A DNA stretch of 64,000 bases from Prosapia bicincta (Eukaryota > Arthropoda > Insecta > Hemiptera > Cercopidae): assembly GCA_036971475.1 (NCBI GenBank), contig JBAIZL010000003.1, forward strand, positions 102,209,733-102,273,732, read 5' to 3'. A model generated the notes under the pieces. The model ran no database searches. It saw only the letters and a program-made list of their open reading frames with translations, and was not told the origin of the DNA. Below, in pieces: positions 22,161 to 37,100 of this stretch; position 1 is the stretch's first letter, and the number at the start of each line of letters is the position of its first letter. The position numbers and the translations under genes were made by a program.

Positions 22161-24177
22161 ATTATTTCCCTTTTGCTACTTTTAAAATTTTTTTTATTTA
22201 TTCATAAAGTAAGAAACAAGTATTTCAGCCTAGTATCTGAAGGTTCTATTTTACAAAAGAATATGAGAAAGTAGAAATGTTATGCGAGTTAAATTTATAA
22301 ATTTCGAAATGTACATTACTTAATTACGCCAAGATGTCGATTGGTTTATTATCGGTCGGTCGATTAATAACATGCATGAATGGCGTATTCATTGCTTACG
22401 TACATTAGGGTACAGTCAATGTCAAGAAGTTAACCTTGTTTACCAAACATTCTTTATGAATGCTACTTAATATGGTTAGGTTAGTATTAATAAAACATTG
22501 CTAGTAATAGTATTGTGATAGTACAGATTTTGTAACAAACGCTTTTGTACCAACTTAAAGGTATCTGGCCTCCCACATTCTCCAGATCGACACAACTAAG
22601 TGCTGGTCATATTAGCTTTTTGTATACTGCATGACCCAAGTGGGCAAGAATATTATAATTTCGATTCAGTCTGCTCCTGTTACCAGGGGTAAATATGTCC
22701 TGTCCTTGATACTACTTTAAGTTCACCTAACCTACCTTCTCTAACAAGTGAGGGATACATCTTTTACTACTCCTCCTTTAGGTAAGCAACGCTGGACTTA
22801 CTTAATCGTCTCCGATTTCCCAAATTAGTAGGTGTTTTATCCCTACCAAACTTACAGTGATTTGCTTCCCAACATAACAGTTAGATAATGATAGTGATCG
22901 ATAGTCTTGAACCACACAAAAAATAGATTTACTGTAGAAAACTACGTATTTAGTAGTAGAAAATTGTGTTTGAAATAGTGTCTCAAATTTCATTGCAGTG
23001 GGTTGAACAGATTTTTTTCTGACTCACCTCAACGATTAATTCCACTTGCTTCGCTTTACACCGTCAAATATAAACTGAAGCTGAAGGAAAGTTTTTGGAT
23101 TTAACTTTCGTCAGAAAAGAGACAGTAAGCAATACAACCCAGGTGCTACCAAACGGGTGGCATTTCGGTGTAGTGACTGCCTGATCTCACCCTATCTTAT
23201 CGGACATCTTTCATCTGCGGCTTATAGTGTGACTGCGAGAATTCCAGGTTTAGATTTAGACGTCATGAATTTTAATAAAGCCAGACAGCTCGCAGTGTAA
23301 ACGCGAAGGGTTGTCGAGAGGGCTATTATCGCGCTCGTAATCGATTAATCTTCTCGAGCATTGAACGCTTCGATTACAGGCTTGTCGTAAACTTCTGTCG
23401 GGTGGGCATGATTTGATAAACTGTCGTAAATCTTGGTAGAGGAGCGCACATGGCGCGGCACCGTAGTCCTTTACTTCTACGAGTACTTCTCTCATATAGC
23501 TGCACTCAAATATAGTTGTGCTTCATTAACCAAACATTTAGAGGGAAAATAAACAAACTATGTTGAATGGCAATTATCAAAAATCTCAAATCAGAGATAA
23601 TTATTTATAAAATGTTTTCAATGTAAAATATTCTATCATTAACAGATTGTTTCCTGATCTTATGGCAAGGAAATATAGGAATGATTGTGAATATAGACTG
23701 GGTAAAGATAAAGACATAAAATCCTTTGGGGACCAAGGAAGTCATTTCATAAGATTAATGGCACTCATTCACTGATGAATTAACTTCATTTAAATTTAGA
23801 TTTAGATAGATTAGGCATGGAAACTCTTAATTTACCCCGGGATACGTTGACGACAACAGTTCAAAACCCTTGCTCAAGAAATTTGCACCTTACACTAGTA
23901 ACAGATGTTTGTCTCAATTTTGAGCGTTGAGTAACATATTTGATTTCGTCGCGTGCCTAATCCTTTCTTCTAAACACCTGCAAAAACTTATACTTTACGT
24001 ATACATTAATTTCTGCTTTCTTATAGAAGAAGTAGGCAGACCTACTCTCGGTTGGGGCGTTAGTTCTTTATTTTTGAATGAAAAAAATTATGTTATGTGG
24101 AATTAAGGTAAGTTTAATTCTACACCCAACGACGATTGTAAAAATATCCTGATGGTTGAAATTAGAGACAATAATGG
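22161..24177. other. Unique DNA with possible conserved islands
   Basis: Two stretches stand out by richer composition and absence of repeats: 22,318-22,450 (TAATTACG, GATTAATAACATGCATG, TTACGTACATTA) and 23,160-23,500. The latter holds a 79-codon minus frame at 23256-23495 with mixed composition (Asp, Arg, Cys, Pro present) and no recognised domain. It could be an exon fragment or conserved non-coding DNA. A 63-codon minus frame at 22802-22993 is unsupported. The last 100 bp lead into the 159-bp satellite without a clear junction element. Confidence 0.45.
23256..23495 (-). other. 79-codon open frame, status uncertain
   Basis: This minus-strand frame starts at ATG (23493-23495) and is GC-richer than the surrounding AT-rich DNA. 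The composition is protein-like, with five Cys, many Arg/Asp and no low-complexity runs. I recognise no motif, signal peptide or transmembrane segment. No neighbouring exon, polyadenylation context or promoter is evident. Alternatives are a conserved regulatory island or chance openness. I do not call it a gene. Confidence 0.2.
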
Positions 24178-26376
24178 GTCACATGGGAAGAGTCACAGTT
24201 GTGAATTAAACCTATTCTTTATTAAAATCACAGTGAGGCTAGCTACATCCTATTCTAGAGAGAAAATAAGGAAGGATAGTTGGAATTAAGACAGGACTAA
24301 TGAGGGATATAATGATTCCATAATAGTAAGAATAGGGCAGACATACTACTCACATGATATGGGTTCTCTACCTACTCTCTAATTGGGTCACAGAGAAGCT
24401 AATTAGATCCTACTGTAGGGAGAAAATAAGGAAGGATAGCTGATATTAAGGCAGGAATAATGAGGGATATAATGATTCCATAATAGTAAGAATAGGGCAG
24501 ACATACTACTCACATGATATGGGTTCTCTACCTACTCTCTAATTGGGTCACAGAGAAGCTAATTAGATCCTACTGTAGGGAGAAAATAAGGAAGGATAGC
24601 TGATATTAAGGCAGGAATAATGAGGGATATAATGATTCCATAATAGTAAGAATAGGGCAGACATACTACTCACATGATATGGGTTCTCTACCTACTCTCT
24701 AATTGGGTCACAGAGAAGCTAATTAGATCCTACTGTAGGGAGAAAATAAGGAAGGATAGCTGACATTAAGGCAGGAATAATGAGGGATATAATGATTCCA
24801 TAATAGTAAGAATAGGGCAGACATACTACTCACATGATATGGGTTCTCTACCTACTCTCTAATTGGGTCACAGAGAAGTTAATTAGATCCTACTGTAGGG
24901 AGAAAATAAGGAAGGATAGCTGATATTAAGGCAGGAATAATGAGGGATATAAAGATTCCATAATAGTAAGAATAGGGCAGACGTATAACTCACATGGGAA
25001 GGGTTCTCTACCTACTCTCTATTGGAGTCACAGAGAGGCTAATTAGATCTCATTGTAGGGAGAAAATAAGGGAGGATAGTTGTAATTAAGGTAGGACTAA
25101 TGAGGGGTATACAAATTCCATAATAGTACGAATATGGCAGAAGTACCACTCACATGAGAAGGGTCACAGAGAGGCTAATTACATCCTACTGTAGAGAGAA
25201 AATAAGGAAAGATAGCTGAAATTAAGGCAGAACTAATGAGGTATATAAAGATTTCGTAGTAGTAAGAATAGGGCAGACGTGTGACTCACATGGGAAGGGT
25301 TTTCTACCTACTCTCTACTGGGGTCACAGAGAACATAATTACAATCTACAGTAGGGAGAAAATAAGGAAAGATAGCTGAAATTAAGGCAGAACTAATGAG
25401 GTATATAAAGATTTCGTAGTAGTAAGAATAGGGCAGAAGTACGACTCACGTGGGAAGGGTTTTCTACCTACTCTCTATTGGGGTCACAGAGAAGATAATT
25501 ACAATCTACAGTAGGGAGAAAATTAGGAAGGATAGCTGATATTAAGGCAGGACATTAATGAGGGATATAAAGATTCCATAATAGTAAGAATAGGGCAGAC
25601 GTGTGACTCACATGGGAAGGGTTCTCTACCTACTCTCTATTGGAGTCACAGAGAGGCTAATTAGATCTCATTGTAGGGAGAAAATAAGGGAGGATAGTTG
25701 TAATTAAGGTAGGACTAATGAGGGGTATACAAATTCCATAATAGTACGAATATGGCAGAAGTACCACTCACATGAGAAGGGTCACAGAGAGGCTAATTAC
25801 ATCCTACTGTAGAGAGAAAATAAGGAAAGATAGCTGAAATTAAGGCAGAACTAATGAGGTATATAAAGATTTCGTAGTAGTAAGAATAGGGCAGAAGTAC
25901 GACTCACATGGGAAGGGTTTTCTACCTACTCTCTACTGGGGTCACAGAGAAGATAATTACAATCTACAGTAGGGAGAAAATAAGGAAGGATAGCTGATAT
26001 TAAGGCAGGACATTAATGAGGGATATAAAGATTCCATAATAGTAAGAATAGGGCAGAAGTACGACTCACATGAGAAGGGTTTTCTACCTACTCTCTACTG
26101 GGGTCACAGAGAAGATAATTACAATCTACAGTAGGGAGAAAATAAGGAAGGATAGCTGATATTAAGGCAGGACATTAATGAGGGATATAAAGATTCCATA
26201 ATAGTAAGAATAGGGCAGAAGTACGACTCACATGAGAAGGGTTTTCTACCTACTCTCTACTGGGGTCACAGAGAAGATAATTACAATCTACAGTAGGGAG
26301 AAAATAGGGAGGATAGATGAGATAAAGGTAGGACTAATGAGGGATATAAAGATTCCATAATAGTAAGAATAGGGCA
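24178..26376. repeat. Diverged left edge of the 159-bp satellite
   Basis: The first unit is partial and degraded (24,178-24,340). Four 160-bp units then follow (GGGTCACAGAGAAGC anchors at 24385, 24545 and 24705), with the private word GACATACTACTCACATGATA. From 25,000 several variant classes alternate, including a 161-bp type with GACATTAATG in place of GACTAATG. Blocks of about 320-480 bp are themselves duplicated, for example 25,000-25,250 against 25,600-25,850. This edge keeps older diversity that the array centre has lost. Confidence 0.85.
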
Positions 26377-28131
26377 GACGTGTGACTCACATGGGAAGGG
26401 TTCTCTACCTACTCTCTATTCGGGTCACAGAGAGGCTATTTAGATCCTATGGTAGGGAGAAAATAGGGAGGATAGATGAGATAAAGGTAGGACTAATGAG
26501 GGATATAATGATTCCATAATAGTAAGAATAGGGCAGAAGTACCACTCACGTGAGAAGGGTTCTCTACCTACTCTCTACTGGGGTCACAGAGAAGATAATT
26601 ACAATCTACAGTAGGGAGAAAATAAGGAAGGATAGCTGATATTAAGGCAGGACATTAATGAGGGATATAAAGATTCCATAATAGTAAGAATAGGGCAGAA
26701 GTACGACTCACATGAGAAGGGTTTTCTACCTACTCTCTACTGGGGTCACAGAGAAGATAATTACAATCTACAGTAGGGAGAAAATAAGGAAGGATAGCTG
26801 ATATTAAGGCAGGACATTAATGAGGGATATAAAGATTCCATAATAGTAAGAATAGGGCAGAAGTACGACTCACATGAGAAGGGTTTTCTACCTACTCTCT
26901 ACTGGGGTCACAGAGAAGATAATTACAATCTACAGTAGGGAGAAAATAAGGAAGGATAGCTGATATTAAGGCAGGACATTAATGAGGGATATAAAGATTC
27001 CATAATAGTAAGAATAGGGCAGAAGTACGACTCACATGAGAAGGGTTTTCTACCTACTCTCTACTGGGATCACAGAGAAGATAATTACAATCTACAGTAG
27101 GGAGAAAATAGGGAGGATAGATGAGATAAAGGTAGGACTAATGAGGGATATAAAGATTCCATAATAGTAAGAATAGGGCAGACGTGTGACTCACATGGGA
27201 AGGGTTCTCTACCTACTCTCTATTCGGGTCACAGAGAGGCTATTTAGATCCTATGGTAGGGAGAAAATAGGGAGGATAGATGAGATAAAGGTAGGACTAA
27301 TGAGGGATATAATGATTCCATAATAGTAAGAATAGGGCAGAAGTACCACTCACATGAGAAGGGTTCTCTACCTACTCTGTCGGGTCACAGAGAGGCTATT
27401 TAGATCCTATGGTAGGGAGAAAAAAGGGAGGATAGATGAGATAAAGGTAGGACTAATGAGGGATATAATGATTCCATAATAGTAAGAATAGGGCAGAAGT
27501 ACCACTCACGTGAGAAGGGTTCTCTACCTACTCTGTATTCGGGTCACAGAGAGGCTATTTAGATCCTATGGTAGGGAGAAAATAGGGAGGATAGATGAGA
27601 TAAAGGTAGGACTAATGAGGGATATAATGATTCCATAATAGTAAGAATAGGGCAGAAGTACCACTCACATGAGAAGGGTTCTCTACCTACTCTGTATTCG
27701 GGTCACAGAGAGGCTATTTAGATCCTATGGTAGTGAGAAAATAGGGAGGATAGATGAGATAAAGGTAGGACTAATGAGGGATATAATGATTCCATAATAG
27801 TAAGAATAGGGCAGAAGTACCACTCACATGAGAAAGGTTCTCTACCTACTCTGTATTCGTTTCACAGAGAGGCTATTTAGATCCTATGGTAGGGAGAAAA
27901 TAGGGAGGATAGATGAGATAAAGGTAGGACTAATGAGGGATATAATGATTCCATAATAGTAAGAATAGGGCAGAAGTACCACTCACATGAGAAAGGTTCT
28001 CTACCTACTCTGTATTCGGGTCACAGAGAGGCTATTTAGATCCTATGGTAGGGAGAAAATAGGGAGGATAGATGAGATAAAGGTAGGACTAATGAGGGAT
28101 ATAAAGATTCCATAATAGTAAGAATAGGGCA

Positions 28132-31100
28132 GACGTGTGACTCACATGGGAAGGGTTCTCTACCTACTCTCTATTCGGGTCACAGAGAGGCTATTTAGAT
28201 CCTATGGTAGGGAGAAAATAGGGAGGATAGATGAGATAAAGGTAGGACTAATGAGGGATATAATGATTCCATAATAGTAAGAATAGGGCAGAAGTACCAC
28301 TCACGTGAGAAGGGTTCTCTACCTACTCTGTATTCGGGTCACAGAGAGGCTATTTAGATCCTATGGTAGGGAGAAAATAGGGAGGATAGATGAGATAAAG
28401 TTAGGACTAATGAGGGATATAATGATTCCATAATAGTAAGAATAGGGCAGAAGTACCACTCACATGAGAAGGGTTCTCTACCTACTCTGTATTCGGGTCA
28501 CAGAGAGGCTATTTAGATCCTATGGTAGTGAGAAAATAGGGGGGATAGATGAGATAAAGGTAGGACTAATGAGGGATATAATGATTCCATAATAGTAAGA
28601 ATAGGGCAGAAGTACCACTCACATGAGAAGGGTTCTCTACCTACTCTGTATTCGGGTCACAGAGAGGCTATTTAGATCCTATGGTAGGGAGAAAATAGGG
28701 AGGATAGATGAGATAAAGGTAGGACTAATGAGGGATATAATGATTCCATAATAGTAAGAATAGGGCAGAAGTACCACTCACATGAGAAGGGTTCTCTACC
28801 TACTCTGTATTCGGGTCACAGAGAGGCTATTTAGATCCTATGGTAGTGAGAAAATAGGGAGAATAGATGAGATAAAGGTAGGACTAATGAGGGATATAAT
28901 GATTCCATAATAGTAAGAATAGGGCAGAAGTACCACTCACATGAGAAAGGTTCTCTACCTACTCTGTATTCGGGTCACAGAGAGGCTATTTAGATCCTAT
29001 GGTAGGGAGAAAATAGGGAGGATAGATGAGATAAAGGTAGGACTAATGAGGGATATAATGATTCCATAATAGTAAGAATAGGGCAGAAGTACCACTCACA
29101 TGAGAAAGGTTCTCTACCTACTCTGTATTCGGGTCACAGAGAGGCTATTTAGATCCTATGGTAGGGAGAAAATAGGGAGGATAGATGAGATAAAGGTAGG
29201 ACTAATGAGGGATATAAAGATTCCATAATAGTAAGAATAGGGCAGACGTGTGACTCACATGGGAAGGGTTCTCTACCTACTCTCTATTCGGGTCACAGAG
29301 AGGCTATTTAGATCCTATGGTAGGGAGAAAATAGGGAGGATAGATGAGATAAAGGTAGGACTAATGAGGGATATAATGATTCCATAATAGTAAGAATAGG
29401 GCAGAAGTACCACTCACGTGAGAAGGGTTCTCTACCTACTCTGTATTCGGGTCACAGAGAGGCTATTTAGATCCTATGGTAGGGAGAAAATAGGGAGGAT
29501 AGATGAGATAAAGGTAGGACTAATGAGGTATATAATGATTCCATAATAGTAAGAATAGGGCAGAAGTACCACTCACATGAGAAGGGTTCTCTACCTACTC
29601 TGTATTCGGGTCACAGAGAGGCTATTTAGATCCTATGGTAGTGAGAAAATAGGGAGGATAGATGAGATAAAGGTAGGACTAATGAGGGATATAATGATTC
29701 CATAATAGTAAGAATAGGGCAGAAGTACCACTCACATGAGAAAGGTTCTCTACCTACTCTGTATTCGGGTCACAGAGAGGCTATTTAGATCCTATGATAG
29801 GGAGAAAATAGGGAGGATAGATGAGATAAAGGTAGGACTAATGAGGGATATAATGATTCCATAATAGTAAGAATAGGGCAGAAGTACCACTCACGTGAGA
29901 AGGGTTCTCTACCTACTCTGTATTCGGGTCACAGAGAGGCTATTTAGATCCTATGGTAGGGAGAAAATAGGGAGGATAGATGAGATAAAGGTAGGACTAA
30001 TGAGGGATATAATGATTCCATAATAGTAAGAATAGGGCGAAGTACGACTCACATGAGAAGGGTTTTCTACCTACTCTCTATTGGGGTCACAGAGAAGATA
30101 ATTAGATCTCATTGTAGGGAGAAAATAAGGGAGGATAGTTGAAATTAAGGGAGAACTAATGAGGGATATAAAGATTTTATAGTAGTAAGAATAGGGCAGA
30201 AGTACGACTCATATGAGAAGGGTTCTCTACCTACTCTCTATTGGGGTTACAGAGACGCTAATTACATCCTACAGCAGGGAGAAAATAAGGAAGGATAGCT
30301 GATATTAAGGCAGGACTAATGAGGGATATAAAGATTCCATAATAGTAAGAATAGGGCAGACGTGTGACTCACATGGGAAGGGTTCTCTACCTACTCTCTA
30401 TTCGGGTCACAGAGAGGCTATTTAGATCCTATGGTAGGGAGAAAATAGGGAGGATAGATGAGATAAAGGTAGGACTAATGAGGGATATAATGATTCCATA
30501 ATAGTAAGAATAGGGCAGAAGTACCACTCACGTGAGAAGGGTTCTCTACCTACTCTGTATTCGGGTCACAGAGAGGCTATTTAGATCCTATGGTAGGGAG
30601 AAAATAGGGAGGATAGATGAGATAAAGGTAGGACTAATGAGGTATATAATGATTCCATAATAGTAAGAATAGGGCAGAAGTACCACTCACATGAGAAGGG
30701 TTCTCTACCTACTCTGTATTCGGGTCACAGAGAGGCTATTTAGATCTTATGGTAGTGAGAAAATAGGGAGGATAGATGAGATAAAGGTAGGACTAATGAG
30801 GGATATAATGATTCCATAATAGTAAGAATAGGGCAGAAGTACCACTCACATGAGAAAGGTTCTCTACCTACTCTGTATTCGGGTCACAGAGAGGCTATTT
30901 AGATCCTATGATAGGGAGAAAATAGGGAGGATAGATGAGATAAAGGTAGGACTAATGAGGGATATAATGATTCCATAATAGTAAGAATAGGGCAGCACCA
31001 CTCACGTGAGAAGGGTTCTCTACCTACTCTGTATTCGGGTCACAGAGAGGCTATTTAGATCCTATGGTAAGGAGAAAATAGGGAGGATAGATGAGATAAA

Positions 31101-34100
31101 GGTAGGACTAATGAGGGATATAATGATTCCATAATAGTAAGAAAAGGGCGAAGTACGACTCACATGAGAAGGGTTTTCTACCTACTCTCTATTGGGGTCA
31201 CAGAGAAGATAATTAGATCTCATTGTAGGGAGAAAATAAGGGAGGATAGTTGAAATTAAGGGAGAACTAATGAGGGATATAAAGATTTTATAGTAGTAAG
31301 AATAGGGCAGAAGTACGACTCATATGAGAAGGGTTCTCTACCTACTCTCTATTGGGGTTACAGAGACGCTAATTACATCCTACAGCAGGGAGAAAATAAG
31401 GAAGGATAGCTGATATTAAGGCAGGACTAATGAGGGATATAAAGATTCCATAATAGTAAGAATAGGGCAGACGTGTGACTCACATGGGAAGGGTTCTCTA
31501 CCTACTCTCTATTCGGGTCACAGAGAGGCTATTTAGATCCTATGGTAGGGAGAAAATAGGGAGGATAAATGAGATAAAGGTAGGACTAATGAGGGATATA
31601 ATGATTCCATAATAGTAAGAATAGGGCAGAAGTACCACTCACATGAGAAGGGTTCTCTACCTACTCTGTATTCGGGTCACAGAGAGGCTATTTAGATCCT
31701 ATGGTAGTGAGAAAATAGGGAGGATAGATGAGATAAAGGTAGGACTAATGAGGGATATAATGATTCCATAATAGTAAGAATAGGGCAGAAGTACCACTCA
31801 CATGAGAAAGGTTCTCTACCTACTCTGTATTCGGGTCACAGAGAGGCTATTTAGATCCTATGGTAGGGAGAAAATAGGGAGGATAGATGAGATAAAGGTA
31901 GGACTAATGAGGGATATAATGATTCCATAATAGTAAGAATAGGGCAGAAGTACCACTCACATGAGAAAGGTTCTCTACCTACTCTGTATTCGGGTCACAG
32001 AGAGGCTATTTAGATCCTATGGTAGGGAGAAAATAGGGAGGATAGATGAGATAAAGGTAGGACTAATGAGGGATATAAAGATTCCATAATAGTAAGAATA
32101 GGGCAGACGTGTGACTCACATGGGAAGGGTTCTCTACCTACTCTCTATTCGGGTCACAGAGAGGCTATTTAGATCCTATGGTAGGGAGAAAATAGGGAGG
32201 ATAGATGAGATAAAGGTAGGACTAATGAGGGATATAATGATTCCATAATAGTAAGAATAGGGCAGAAGTACCACTCACATGAGAAAGGTTCTCTACCTAC
32301 TCTGTATTCGGGTCGCAGAGAGGCTATTTAGATCCTATGGTAGGGAGAAAATAGGGAGGATAGATGAGATAAAGGTAGGACTAATGAGGGATATAATGAT
32401 TCCATAATAGTAAGAATAGGGCAGAAGTACCACTCACATGAGAAAGGTTCTCTACCTACTCTGTATTCGGGTCACAGAGAGGCTATTTAGATCCTATGGT
32501 AGGGAGAAAATAGGGAGGATAGATGAGATAAAGGTAGGACTAATGAGGGATATAAAGATTCCATAATAGTAAGAATAGGGCAGACGTGTGACTCACATGG
32601 GAAGGGTTCTCTACCTACTCTCTATTCGGGTCACAGAGAGGCTATTTAGATCCTATGGTAGGGAGAAAATAGGGAGGATAGATGAGATAAAGGTAGGACT
32701 AATGAGGGATATAATGATTCCATAATAGTAAGAATAGGGCAGAAGTACCACTCACGTGAGAAGGGTTCTCTACCTACTCTGTATTCGGGTTACAGAGAGG
32801 CTATTTAGATCCTATGGTAGGGAGAAAATAGGGAGGATAGATGAGATAAAGGTAGGACTAATGAGGGATATAATGATTCCATAATAGTAAGAATAGGGCA
32901 GAAGTACCACTCACATGAGAAGGGTTCTCTACCTACTCTGTATTCGGGTCACAGAGAGGCTATTTAGATCCTATGGTAGTGAGAAAATAGGGGGGATAGA
33001 TGAGATAAAGGTAGGACTAATGAGGGATATAATGATTCCATAATAGTAAGAATAGGGCAGAAGTACCACTCACATGAGAAGGGTTCTCTACCTACTCTGT
33101 ATTCGGGTCACAGAGAGGCTATTTAGATCCTATGGTAGGGAGAAAATAGGGAGGATAGATGAGATAAAGGTAGGACTAATGAGGGATATAATGATTCCAT
33201 AATAGTAAGAATAGGGCAGAAGTACCACTCACATGAGAAGGGTTCTCTACCTACTCTGTGTTCGGGTCACAGAGAGGCTATTTAGATCCTATGGTAGTGA
33301 GAAAATAGGGAGAATAGATGAGATAAAGGTAGGACTAATGAGGGATATAATGATTCCATAATAGTAAGAATAGGGCAGAAGTACCACTCACATGAGAAAG
33401 GTTCTCTACCTACTCTGTATTCGGGTCACAGAGAGGCTATTTAGATCCTATGGTAGGGAGAAAATAGGGAGGATAGATGAGATAAAGGTAGGACTAATGA
33501 GGGATATAATGATTCCATAATAGTAAGAAAAGGGCAGAAGTACCACTCACATGAGAAAGGTTCTCTACCTACTCTGTATTCGGGTCACAGAGAGGCTATT
33601 TAGATCCTATGGTAGGGAGAAAATAGGGAGGATAGATGAGATAAAGGTAGGACTAATGAGGGATATAAAGATTCCATAATAGTAAGAATAGGGCAGACGT
33701 GTGACTCACATGGGAAGGGTTCTCTACCTACTCTCTATTCGGGTCACAGAGAGGCTATTTAGATCCTATGGTAGGGAGAAAATAGGGAGGATAGATGAGA
33801 TAAAGGTAGGACTAATGAGGGATATAATGATTCCATAATAGTAAGAATAGGGCAGAAGTACCACTCACGTGAGAAGGGTTCTCTACCTACTCTGTATTCG
33901 GGTCACAGAGAGGCTATTTAGATCCTATGGTAGGGAGAAAATAGGGAGGATAGATGAGATAAAGGTAGGACTAATGAGGTATATAATGATTCCATAATAG
34001 TAAGAATAGGGCAGAAGTACCACTCACATGAGAAGGGTTCTCTACCTACTCTGTATTCGGGTCACAGAGAGGCTATTTAGATCCTATGGTAGTGAGAAAA

Positions 34101-37100
34101 TAGGGAGGATAGATGAGATAAAGGTAGGACTAATGAGGGATATAATGATTCCATAATAGTAAGAATAGGGCAGAAGTACCACTCACATGAGAAAGGTTCT
34201 CTACCTACTCTGTATTCGGGTCACAGAGAGGCTATTTAGATCCTATGATAGGGAGAAAATAGGGAGGATAGATGAGATAAAGGTAGGACTAATGAGGGAT
34301 ATAATGATTCCATAATAGTAAGAATAGGGCAGAAGTACCACTCACGTGAGAAGGGTTCTCTACCTACTCTGTATTCGGGTCACAGAGAGGCTATTTAGAT
34401 CCTATGGTAGGGAGAAAATAGGGAGGATAGATGAGATAAAGGTAGGACTAATGAGGGATATAATGATTCCATAATAGTAAGAATAGGGCGAAGTACGACT
34501 CACATGAGAAGGGTTTTCTACCTACTCTCTATTGGAGTCACAGAGAAGATAATTAGATCTCATTGTAGGGAGAAAATAAGGGAGGATAGTTGAAATTAAG
34601 GGAGAACTAATGAGGGATATAAAGATTTTATAGTAGTAAGAATAGGGCAGAAGTACGACTCATATGAGAAGGGTTCTCTACCTACTCTCTATTGGGGTTA
34701 CAGAGACGCTAATTACATCCTACAGCAGGGAGAAAATAAGGAAGGATAGCTGATATTAAGGCAGGACTAATGAGGGATATAAAGATTCCATAATAGTAAG
34801 AATAGGGCAGACGTGTGACTCACATGGGAAGGGTTCTCTACCTACTCTCTATTCGGGTCACAGAGAGGCTATTTAGATCCTATGGTAGGGAGAAAATAGG
34901 GAGGATAGATGAGATAAAGGTAGGACTAATGAGGGATATAATGATTCCATAATAGTAAGAATAGGGCAGAAGTACCACTCACGTGAGAAGGGTTCTCTAC
35001 CTACTCTGTATTCGGGTCACAGAGAGGCTATTTAGATCCTATGGTAGGGAGAAAATAGGGAGGATAGATGAGATAAAGGTAGGACTAATGAGGTATATAA
35101 TGATTCCATAATAGTAAGAATAGGGCAGAAGTACCACTCACATGAGAAGGGTTCTCTACCTACTCTGTATTCGGGTCACAGAGAGGCTATTTAGATCCTA
35201 TGGTAGTGAGAAAATAGGGAGGATAGATGAGATAAAGGTAGGACTAATGAGGGATATAATGATTCCATAATAGTAAGAATAGGGCAGAAGTACCACTCAC
35301 ATGAGAAAGGTTCTCTACCTACTCTGTATTCGGGTCACAGAGAGGCTATTTAGATCCTATGATAGGGAGAAAATAGGGAGGATAGATGAGATAAAGGTAG
35401 GACTAATGAGGGATATAATGATTCCATAATAGTAAGAATAGGGCAGAAGTACCACTCACGTGAGAAGGGTTCTCTACCTACTCTGTATTCGGGTCACAGA
35501 GAGGCTATTTAGATCCTATGGTAGGGAGAAAATAGGGAGGATAGATGAGATAAAGGTAGGACTAATGAGGGATATAATGATTCCATAATAGTAAGAAAAG
35601 GGCGAAGTACGACTCACATGAGAAGGGTTTTCTACCTACTCTCTATTGGGGTCACAGAGAAGATAATTAGATCTCATTGTAGGGAGAAAATAAGGGAGGA
35701 TAGTTGAAATTAAGGGAGAACTAATGAGGGATATAAAGATTTTATAGTAGTAAGAATAGGGCAGAAGTACGACTCATATGAGAAGGGTTCTCTACCTACT
35801 CTCTATTGGGGTTACAGAGACGCTAATTACATCCTACAGCAGGGAGAAAATAAGGAAGGATAGCTGATATTAAGGCAGGACTAATGAGGGATATAAAGAT
35901 TCCATAATAGTAAGAATAGGGCAGACGTGTGACTCACATGGGAAGGGTTCTCTACCTACTCTCTATTCGGGTCACAGAGAGGCTATTTAGATCCTATGGT
36001 AGGGAGAAAATAGGGAGGATAGATGAGATAAAGGTAGGACTAATGAGGGATATAATGATTCCATAATAGTAAGAATAGGGCAGAAGTACCACTCACATGA
36101 GAAGGGTTCTCTACCTACTCTGTATTCGGGTCACAGAGAGGCTATTTAGATCCTATGGTAGTGAGAAAATAGGGAGGATAGATGAGATAAAGGTAGGACT
36201 AATGAGGGATATAATGATTCCATAATAGTAAGAATAGGGCAGAAGTACCACTCACATGAGAAAGGTTCTCTACCTACTCTGTATTCGGGTCACAGAGAGG
36301 CTATTTAGATCCTATGGTAGGGAGAAAATAGGGAGGATAGATGAGATAAAGGTAGGACTAATGAGGGATATAATGATTCCATAATAGTAAGAATAGGGCA
36401 GAAGTACCACTCACATGAGAAAGGTTCTCTACCTACTCTGTATTCGGGTCACAGAGAGGCTATTTAGATCCTATGGTAGGGAGAAAATAGGGAGGATAGA
36501 TGAGATAAAGGTAGGACTAATGAGGGATATAAAGATTCCATAATAGTAAGAATAGGGCAGACGTGTGACTCACATGGGAAGGGTTCTCTACCTACTCTCT
36601 ATTCGGGTCACAGAGAGGCTATTTAGATCCTATGGTAGGGAGAAAATAGGGAGGATAGATGAGATAAAGGTAGGACTAATGAGGGATATAATGATTCCAT
36701 AATAGTAAGAATAGGGCAGAAGTACCACTCACGTGAGAAGGGTTCTCTACCTACTCTGTATTCGGGTCACAGAGAGGCTATTTAGATCCTATGGTAGGGA
36801 GAAAATAGGGAGGATAGATGAGATAAAGGTAGGACTAATGAGGGATATAATGATTCCATAATAGTAAGAATAGGGCAGAAGTACCACTCACATGAGAAGG
36901 GTTCTCTACCTACTCTGTATTCGGGTCACAGAGAGGCTATTTAGATCCTATGGTAGTGAGGAAATAGGGGGGATAGATGAGATAAAGGTAGGACTAATGA
37001 GGGATATAATGATTCCATAATAGTAAGAATAGGGCAGAAGTACCACTCACATGAGAAGGGTTGTCTACCTACTCTGTATTCGGGTCACAGAGAGGCTATT

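Noticed and set aside
22474..22487. GGTTAGGTTAG as insect telomeric (TTAGG)n
   Set aside because: Only about two imperfect units are present, which is chance level.
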